In this document: piece by piece, positions 58,739-64,000 of the stretch
Layout: each line of letters starts with the position of its first letter
Numbering within the stretch: the stretch's first letter is position 1
Source: Anaerotignum neopropionicum
GTDB taxonomy: Bacteria; Bacillota; Clostridia; Lachnospirales; Anaerotignaceae
Assembly: GCF_001571775.1 (NCBI RefSeq)
Contig: NZ_LRVM01000005.1
Coordinates: forward strand, 162,854-226,853
Direction of reading: 5' to 3'
Length of the DNA stretch: 64,000 bases
Translations under genes and position numbers: made by a program
The notes under the pieces: model-generated
Seen by the model: the letters and a program-made list of their open reading frames with translations, nothing else
Told to the model about the DNA's origin: nothing
Databases searched by the model: none

Positions 58739-58804
58739 CCCTCCAAATCAAAAAATATTTGTAGTTGTTACCATCCACACTTATTACAATTCATTTTAGT
58801 TCGT

Positions 58805-58975
58805 TACACGAAAGCTCATTTATGAGTTTCAACCTGCTTAATCGAATGCTTATAATAAGGGGTGGTTGACGGTTTTTGTGACGGATGTATAAATCCAAAA
58901 TAGGCCACGCCAGACCAACTACTCCCTTTATTATAAAGAAGTAAGTGCAAATGTTTTAGCACTAATGATGTGCTT
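58805..58975 (-). ncRNA. Candidate bridge RNA of the IS110 element
   Basis: IS110 elements encode a bridge RNA in the non-coding end before the transposase. Here, on the minus strand, three structures occur in the right order: 5' hairpin AGCAC / GTGCT (58958-58974), a long stem with an internal loop joining 58916-58938 (CTTTATAATAAAGGGAGTAG) to 58848-58868 (CAACCACCCCTTATTATAAG), and a second stem GAAACTCAT / ATGAGCTTTC (58810-58830). The long stem matches the target-binding loop plan and the short one the donor-binding loop plan. Support is structural only; the guide bases were not tested. Confidence 0.65.
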
Positions 58976-58999
58976 AACACTTACACTTTTATGGTACTA

Positions 59000-59031
59000 A
59001 ATAGACCTAATCCTCAATTTGGGATTAGGTC
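59000..59031 (-). terminator. Terminator after DUF1643 gene
   Basis: Minus-strand AAGACCTAATCC...GGATTAGGTCTATTT with a CAAATTGA loop; the stop of the DUF1643 gene is at 59032. Confidence 0.85.
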
Positions 59032-59691
59032 TTATTCTGCTGTTTCTTCGGATTGTTGATTTTCCGGGGCTTCTTTTGCTGAAACTTCTGATTCTTGGGG
59101 CTTCTCTTCTACAGTGGCTACATCTGGTGGGGTAGGCTGTTCCGAGGGCTGATTCTGGCTCTTTGGAATTTGAAAAGGCACTAGCTCCCACCGATTCCTG
59201 ATGGAAGGGGTTAGAGGATGAAGTCCTTTCTTGCCACGTCCGTCCTGAATCACAAAAAGCTTATCTTGATAGTCAGAAATCTTCTCTAATAGGATTTTTT
59301 GGTAGGCTTGGATTCTTTTGTTCCCCTCACCACATGAACCCCATGCAATGATTGTTTTTTCGTTCTTTTCATCTGCAACACACCTTTGAATGACCTCCTG
59401 ATTTTCCTTGTTGTAATCCTCTTCCGTTTTATCCACAATGAGTTTATTGAAATGAAGCTTTGAACCGAGGTTTACAAGGTCGCACCCTCCATAGCCCAGA
59501 GCATGGAGATTTTTGATGACAAGGCTGGTGGTTAGGTCTGTTACAATGCAGTTAGCTTCTGCAGGTGACGTCATGATGACGACAGCCTTTGGCTTCTTCT
59601 CTTCCCATTCCAGGGTGAGCAGAAACTTGTGTTTCCTGTCCTTAGAAAAGGTGCATTTACTTCTGATGGTTGCTTTTTCTGTGATTGGCAT
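59032..59691 (-). CDS. DUF1643-family protein
   Basis: A 219-residue protein. The DUF1643 core (about 20-165) shows AVVIMTSPAEANCIVTDLTT, ALGYGGCDLVNLG and IIAWGSCGEGNKRIQ. A disordered P/E/S-rich tail of about 45 residues (SQNQPSEQPTPPDVATVEEK) follows. The family is found on phages and genomic islands; its activity is unknown. ATG at 59691 follows AAAAGGAGG. Confidence 0.85.
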   Translation of the reverse strand: MPITEKATIRSKCTFSKDRKHKFLLTLEWEEKKPKAVVIMTSPAEANCIVTDLTTSLVIKNLHALGYGGCDLVNLGSKLHFNKLIVDKTEEDYNKENQEVIQRCVADEKNEKTIIAWGSCGEGNKRIQAYQKILLEKISDYQDKLFVIQDGRGKKGLHPLTPSIRNRWELVPFQIPKSQNQPSEQPTPPDVATVEEKPQESEVSAKEAPENQQSEETAE

Positions 59692-59886
59692 GGCTTGTCC
59701 TCCTTTTAATATTATAGAATTGGTACTTATTCAAATTTATAATATTAGTTTATAGATAGGCTTGTTTCAAAAATATGAAATTAATTACAAAATAATGGTA
59801 TAATAGTAGATAATTGTATAAAAAAGTTGTATACTGATGTTAAAATTTGTAATTACAATTGCTTATTTTAACGAAGGGGGACTCTT

Positions 59887-61328
59887 ATGCCAAACTTTAA
59901 TGAGGTTTTTTAGGATTTGCTGATTCAGATACAGAAGCTGAAAGAAATCCTAAAAAATTTATTAATTCTTTTTTTGACCCAGATAATAATATTGATGAAT
60001 TGTTACGGGGACATAGGTACATTATTAGCGGAAGAAAAGGTTATGGAAAATCTGCATATAGTTCAAAAATCAATTTATTAGAAGATGAATTACACATATG
60101 TACTTCCAAAAAAACTTTAAATAATTTTAATAATATTACATTTGATCAACTTAAAACGTATCACAATCTAGGCGGAAATCCATACGTTTCTTTTTGGAAA
60201 TGCATTCTTATGATTGAGGCAGTAAACCTCATTAATGAAAAACAGCCTTTTGTTTCGAATGACTCATTTTCATCTATGATAGATTCTTTGCAAGACATAG
60301 GGCTTTTGGAAACAGCAGATATTGCGAGAACAGTAACTAAATTAGTAGAAACAAATACTAGTTTTAGTTTAAAATCTGTGTTCAGTAGAGATAGTAGGCA
60401 TGAAAAACAAAAAGTATTACAAGGCACAGAAGAGATATATTTAGCAATTAGAAAATGTATTAAAGACCTTTATTTTGCAGATAGTAAAAATTATCTTCTT
60501 ATTGATGGTTTAGATGACGTTCTAAGCGTTGAAAATTTCGAACCCAAAGTTATAACTGGTCTTATAAAAGCCTGTGATGAAATTAATACTTTTTTTAGAA
60601 AAAGCACTCTATTTTTAAAGATAATCATTTTTATCAGATCGGACATTCTTTCTATCTGCAGAGATACTAATATTTCAAAGATATTAAGAGATTCAAAGAT
60701 TGAACTTAATTGGAAAATTGAGGATCCTTCTGATATGTCATCCTCCAGACTAATTCAACTCGTAAGAAGAAGATTTGATGATACCTGGGGCAATGAAACA
60801 CCTTTTCTAGATATTTGGAATGAAATATTTTCTCCCATCGAATCTTCTAAATCTTCATTAGAATATGTGTTAGAAAATATCATTTTCCGTCCAAGAGATA
60901 TTTTGCAATTTATGTTGGAGGCGCAAAAATCTTATGTAACAGGACATAAAATTAATGAAATCACACTTAAGGCAGTTCTTTATAACTACTCAAACGATTA
61001 TTTTGTAGCTTCAATGCAAGATGAATTAACAGGATTTTTCTCAGATTCAATTGTTACTACACTACCAACAATACTAATGAAATTGGGTCAAAAGGAATTT
61101 AGTGTTACTGATTTTAAAATAGAATGTAGCAGGCATAAAGAATTCGAAGATATTGATTCAACTGATTTACTAAAAAAAATGTTTGACGACGGATATATTG
61201 GTCAACATCGACCAAAGGAAGTAAAAGAATATACAGTTTTTAAATATAGAAATCCTAGAGAGACTTTCATTGAGGAGCACGAATGTATTGTCCATCGTGG
61301 ACTTATGCGGTCATTAACAATAGTATAG
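59887..61328 (+). CDS. P-loop ATPase resembling the Sll1717 group, apparent frameshift near start
   Basis: The start ATG at 59887 (after AAGGGGGACTCTT) encodes MPNFNEVF then TAG; adding one T in the T run at 59906-59911 gives ...NEVFLGFADSDTEAERNPKKF and joins the long frame to 61328. The joined protein is about 480 residues. Walker A is SGRKGYGKSA, and Walker B lies in YLLIDGLDDVL, then DRDILS-type IFIRSDILSICRD. FFDPDNNIDELLRGHRYIISG is the Sll1717-type N-terminal arrangement (defence-linked ATPase). Without the missing T, translation would have to begin at 60000 (TTG) and lose about 38 residues. Confidence 0.75.
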
Positions 61329-61479
61329 TAAATCTTACCTTTAACTCTGGCTTTATATCTGCTTTTTAACATAGGTAACTTAATATATTCAATAAATTCT
61401 CATTCTGTTGCTATTTTTATTAGAATTGATTATACTTATAATATATTAGATTAATTTATCTAGGTAAGTAGGTGATTGT

Positions 61480-61659
61480 ATGGAAAAACAAGAGCTAGGA
61501 AAAATACAAGTAGCTTTAAAAAATGCAGAAATGTCCGCTCGCATGGAAGGTCTAGAATTAACCCCGCAATTGCAAAAACAATGCTTTGAGATTGTGACAG
61601 GAAAAAAAACATGGCAAACTTATGTTGAGGAAATTAACGAAAAATATGCAAATGCTTAG
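61480..61659 (+). CDS. VbhA-like antitoxin of the Fic pair
   Basis: A 59-residue protein MEKQELGKIQVALKNAEMS... with SARMEGLELT (about residues 20-29), which matches the inhibitory motif (S/T)xxxE(G/N) of Fic antitoxins: Ser and Glu-Gly block the Fic ATP site. It ends 12 bases before the Fic gene. Class I Fic modules, as in Bartonella VbhA/VbhT, have this order. Confidence 0.8.
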   Translation: MEKQELGKIQVALKNAEMSARMEGLELTPQLQKQCFEIVTGKKTWQTYVEEINEKYANA

Positions 61660-61671
61660 GGGACTTTACTC

Positions 61672-62274
61672 ATGGGGTATAATATTGATTCACTAACGGA
61701 AGATTGTTATCCAAATTCCACTGTTTTAATTAACAAATTAGGTATTCAAAATCAGAAGCAACTTGATGAGATTGAGCTTGCAATGGCTTCTATAAAATCT
61801 ATTGAGTTAGAGCTTAGTGAATTACCCCAAGAGATGAATTTTCAGTATTATAAAAAAATTCATGCTTATATGTTTGGGGAATTGTACGAATGGGCTGGTA
61901 CTGCCAGAAAAATCAATATGGCAAAAAAGCAAACTAATTTTTGTCCTTATGAAGAGATTGAACACGTTGGCGAAAGCATCTTCAATAGGTTAAAAAAAGA
62001 GGATTACTTTAAAGATTGTAATCAAAACGAATTTGTCGCAAGTATTGCAGATTTCTATGACAGCTTAAACTATTTACATCCTTTTAGAGAAGGCAATGGA
62101 AGATGTCAGAGATTGTTTTTTACATTGCTATCCAGAAAATGTGGTTATGAACTAAAATTTGGAGAAATGGACAGTGATGAGCTTATGATTGCAACCATAC
62201 AAGCATCCTCGGGTGTGTTGGACAATCTGGTTGACTTGTTTCGGCGAAACATTGTTCAAATAGAAAAATCTTAG
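61672..62274 (+). CDS. Fic-domain AMP-transferase toxin
   Basis: A 200-residue protein with the Fic core. The motif HPFREGNGRCQR (His136) provides the catalytic histidine, the Mg2+-binding acid and the anion hole; the N-terminal YKKIHAYMFGELYEWAG is the typical first helix and FCPYEEIEHV the flap. Fic proteins transfer AMP to hydroxyl groups of partners such as gyrase or topoisomerase IV, or to other targets; the target here is unknown. Paired with the antitoxin just before it. The ATG follows AGGGGA. Confidence 0.9.
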   Translation: MGYNIDSLTEDCYPNSTVLINKLGIQNQKQLDEIELAMASIKSIELELSELPQEMNFQYYKKIHAYMFGELYEWAGTARKINMAKKQTNFCPYEEIEHVGESIFNRLKKEDYFKDCNQNEFVASIADFYDSLNYLHPFREGNGRCQRLFFTLLSRKCGYELKFGEMDSDELMIATIQASSGVLDNLVDLFRRNIVQIEKS

Positions 62275-62342
62275 GTATGAAAAGTTTAGTCGGCAGGACT
62301 AAGTTTCTTGTCCCATTTATAGTGGATACCTTAACAGGCACT

Positions 62343-62352
62343 TCATCTCCAT
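62343..62352 (+). repeat. Candidate attR core
   Basis: TCATCTCCAT, identical to the end of ssrA, placed right before a diverged copy of its terminator. Confidence 0.6.
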
Positions 62353-62358
62353 GAGAGA

Positions 62359-62406
62359 AATACTCGAAACAAGCTTTTCAGCTTGTTTTCGAGTATTTTT
62401 TGTGCT
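62359..62406. terminator. Terminator at the right island end
   Basis: Stem AATACTCGAAAACAAGC-type, TACTCGAAACAAGC / GCTTGTTTTCGAGTA followed by TTTTTT. It is bidirectional in appearance and resembles the ssrA terminator. Confidence 0.8.
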
Positions 62407-62521
62407 TTTTTGGGCTTTTTTATTATGATTTAGTCCTTTCTTTTTGTTTCATTCTATTTCCTCCCCCATTATTGGGTTTCCTTGGGGATAAACTTTACCT
62501 TATGTTAATTTCAATTACTTT

Positions 62522-62704
62522 CTAATATTCATTGGCAAAAAGCATTGTTTCTATAATGTCTGTTTCCCTTTCGTCTGCTATAATATAGACTTTTTCTTGG
62601 ATTGGTTGCATTGTGAGAATGTAATAGATGTCATGATGGGGCGGTTTCTCTGCAAAGTCTTCTACCACCTGTATGCACTTCCCTAAACTTGACAGCTTAG
62701 GCAC
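62522..62704 (-). pseudogene. DUF960 fragment (C-terminal part)
   Basis: The 60-residue frame ends KVYIIADERETDIIETMLFANEY, matching the DUF960 end IYIITDNYEDSLVETMLFASEY (partial quotes). The N-terminal RYMTKGIQE half is absent and an in-frame stop precedes. It lies just outside the candidate attR, so it may belong to a second or older element. Confidence 0.72.
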
Positions 62705-62783
62705 TCTGTTTTTAAGCGCTTACTGTTGAAGCAAAAAATATGCGATAAGCTTTTATGCATACCGCCTTTAAAAATATTTTTAA

Positions 62784-63611
62784 TTAATTTAAAATTGATG
62801 TACCATTCAATAAAATATCATTTATGTTTTCTACATCGACAATCCTAAATTGGTCAGTGGGTGCATTTAAATCTAGAGTTACAATGTAATTTAACTCTGT
62901 ATTTTGTACAGTATTAATATCTAATCTTGACACTTGACTTAATTCAAGCAAAACACTAGATCCATCCATATATTTAATCTCAAGTCCACCTATAAAATCA
63001 TTAATAAATTCATTTGAAATGTGAGAATTGAAAGTAACATCCAAAGTTGCGCCTAAAACATCAAAACGTAAACTATTTACATTTATTTTTATATCATCAA
63101 TAGAAACCTCTTGATTAATGGGCTTATCTATTGTTGTATCAGTCTGACTAAGAGGGAAGCATAACTCCCACGAACCTTTATAACTTACTATCCATTTGTA
63201 ATTTGATGGATTTTGATATGCGAGGTCATTAACTTTAAATGTACCATAAGCGGGGTCACTAATAATTTTATACGGGGAGATAAAACACCATGATATTTCT
63301 TTTGTTGCCAATGACGGGCTTTCTCCATAATTATTTAAAACAGATTCATCTAGTCCATACCAATCCCATTTAGAACCTCTTCCCCAAGTATATGCACCTA
63401 TGTAATCTCCATCATCACGACTTCCTACAACAGATACTGCAAGGCGATCATCGGTCATAATTAGGCGGTCAATTCTCATAGTAACCCCATTTTTTGAAAC
63501 AGTCTCAACTTCTGACAGAAAAATTTTTGAATTTGCGACATATACAATTAATAATGCAATGATACAGAATATAAGGAATAGAAAAAGTAGTTTATTTTTA
63601 ATTTTTAACAT
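62784..63611 (-). CDS. Membrane-anchored protein of unknown function
   Basis: A 275-residue protein with one N-terminal transmembrane helix (residues about 8-27, LFLFLIFCIIALLIVYVANS) and a long extracytoplasmic domain rich in beta-strand-like segments. It has IDRLIMTDDRLAVSVVGSRD and a C-terminal FRIVDVENINDILL. Weak resemblance to DUF4179-type exported proteins. No operon partner. RBS GGAGAATAATTT. Confidence 0.6.
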   Translation of the reverse strand: MLKIKNKLLFLFLIFCIIALLIVYVANSKIFLSEVETVSKNGVTMRIDRLIMTDDRLAVSVVGSRDDGDYIGAYTWGRGSKWDWYGLDESVLNNYGESPSLATKEISWCFISPYKIISDPAYGTFKVNDLAYQNPSNYKWIVSYKGSWELCFPLSQTDTTIDKPINQEVSIDDIKINVNSLRFDVLGATLDVTFNSHISNEFINDFIGGLEIKYMDGSSVLLELSQVSRLDINTVQNTELNYIVTLDLNAPTDQFRIVDVENINDILLNGTSILN

Positions 63612-63701
63612 AAATTATTCTCCTATTTAAACATCATCATATTAAAGCAATCTCTTTAGGGTTATTATAATAATATCACATATAGCCAAAAAATAAGTAT
63701 A

Positions 63702-64000
63702 TGGATTGTCAAAAGTTATCTAGACAACTTTTTTAAGGGTAATCATCCGGTATTCTCGTGAGGCTAGATATCCCAGAGATGAATGAATCCGGTGATTGTT
63801 AAACCAATTCACGTAGTCTGCCAACTTATACTTTAATTCATATAGATTTGAAAACGTTTGGTTATGTACAAACTCGGTCTTTATAATCTTAAAAGTTGCC
63901 TCTGCTACAGCATTGTCATAAGGGCATCCTTTGTGACTTAGGGATCGAGTAATTTCAAAGGTTTTGAGTGTATCTTCTATTAGCTGGTTCTTGAACTCAT
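63702..64000 (-). mobile_element. IS3-family element, right end inside window
   Basis: The minus strand encodes an IS3 OrfB C-terminus that runs out of the window; its end is near 63702, where ATTGTCAAAAGTTATC in the flank resembles a terminal repeat. The other end is outside. Confidence 0.75.
63720..64000 (-). CDS. IS3-family transposase OrfB, partial (C-terminus)
   Basis: About 93 residues are visible, with GCPYDNAVAEATFKIIKTE containing the catalytic glutamate of the DDE triad, then NNHRIHSSLGYLASREYR, the usual IS3/IS150-type tail. It ends in TAG at 63720-63722. The N-terminal part with the two aspartates is beyond the window, so integrity is unknown. Confidence 0.85.
   Translation of the reverse strand, partial: EFKNQLIEDTLKTFEITRSLSHKGCPYDNAVAEATFKIIKTEFVHNQTFSNLYELKYKLADYVNWFNNHRIHSSLGYLASREYRMITLKKVV

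Larger units (their letters stand above)
52020..62352. mobile_element. Putative ssrA-adjacent genomic island (about 10.3 kb)
   Basis: TCATCTCCAT at the very end of ssrA (52010-52019) is repeated at 62343-62352. The resemblance goes on: both are followed by an A-rich spacer, CTCGAA, AAGCTTTT and TTTTTT-GTGC in the same order, i.e. a second copy of the ssrA terminator. The enclosed genes are typical of mobile DNA: serine recombinase, XRE and Mor regulators, IS110, DUF960, DUF1643, ATPase and toxin-antitoxin. Boundaries are inferred from the repeats; the exact crossover cannot be fixed. Confidence 0.7.

Noticed and set aside
58997..59191. 64-codon minus frame at the DUF1643 gene end
   Set aside because: Different-frame shadow of the DUF1643 tail, running through its terminator.

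Overview
The window is low-GC DNA from an anaerobic member of the Clostridia, probably Lachnospiraceae or a near relative. The signs are pyruvate:ferredoxin oxidoreductase, a fused NadD-YqeK protein, a methionine T-box, AGGAGG-type ribosome binding sites, and frequent TTG/GTG starts. No tRNA, 5S/16S/23S rRNA or CRISPR array was seen; the one stable RNA gene recognised with confidence is tmRNA.

Layout: (1) 1-6612, minus then plus strand: end of an M20 amidohydrolase, the methionine importer metQ-metI-metN under a T-box leader, an S1-domain protein and the rRNA methyltransferase rlmD. (2) 6661-13975: an arsenic-resistance island (arsR, ArsP/YraQ-type permease, thioredoxin-like protein, CcdA, small redox protein, two half-permeases, broken acr3, arsC), preceded by a decayed permease/redox pair. 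The cluster couples thiol electron transfer to metalloid export and arsenate reduction. (3) 14314-19954: small accessory genes (LUD protein, YcxB-like, two GNATs, TraX, methyltransferase, hydrolases). (4) 19990-26836: an internally deleted IS3 element sitting in the loop of a terminator, then the NADPH glutamate synthase genes gltD and gltB, with a promoter and an intrinsic terminator in the gltB leader. (5) 27113-34031: rsfS, nadD-yqeK, a Mbeg1-like hydrolase, yhbY, a cupin regulator, a tandem 259-bp repeat, a dipeptidase and a DUF819 membrane protein. (6) 34313-48867: glycolysis and replication (pyk, pfkA, a TRAP/mtrB homologue, dnaE), a MacB-type ABC efflux system and nifJ. (7) 49710-52068: a stalk-domain exported protein, smpB and ssrA.

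(8) About 52020-62352 is a mobile island next to ssrA. The last bases of ssrA and its terminator recur in diverged form at 62343-62410, so the two look like attachment sites. The island carries a large serine recombinase, an XRE regulator, a Mor-type regulator, DUF960 and DUF1643 proteins, two paralogous tiny membrane proteins, an IS110 element with a bridge-RNA-like leader, a P-loop ATPase with an apparent frameshift, and a VbhA/Fic-type toxin-antitoxin pair. It also has an almost 1-kb gene-free stretch with stacked hairpins. (9) 62522-64000 holds a DUF960 fragment, a membrane-anchored unknown protein and the end of another IS3-family element.

Two themes deserve attention. First, several genes are broken by one missing base in a homopolymer, next to genuine nonsense mutations in acr3. 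Second, the ssrA island combines a toxin-antitoxin pair and a defence-like ATPase with a large unexplained structured non-coding region.
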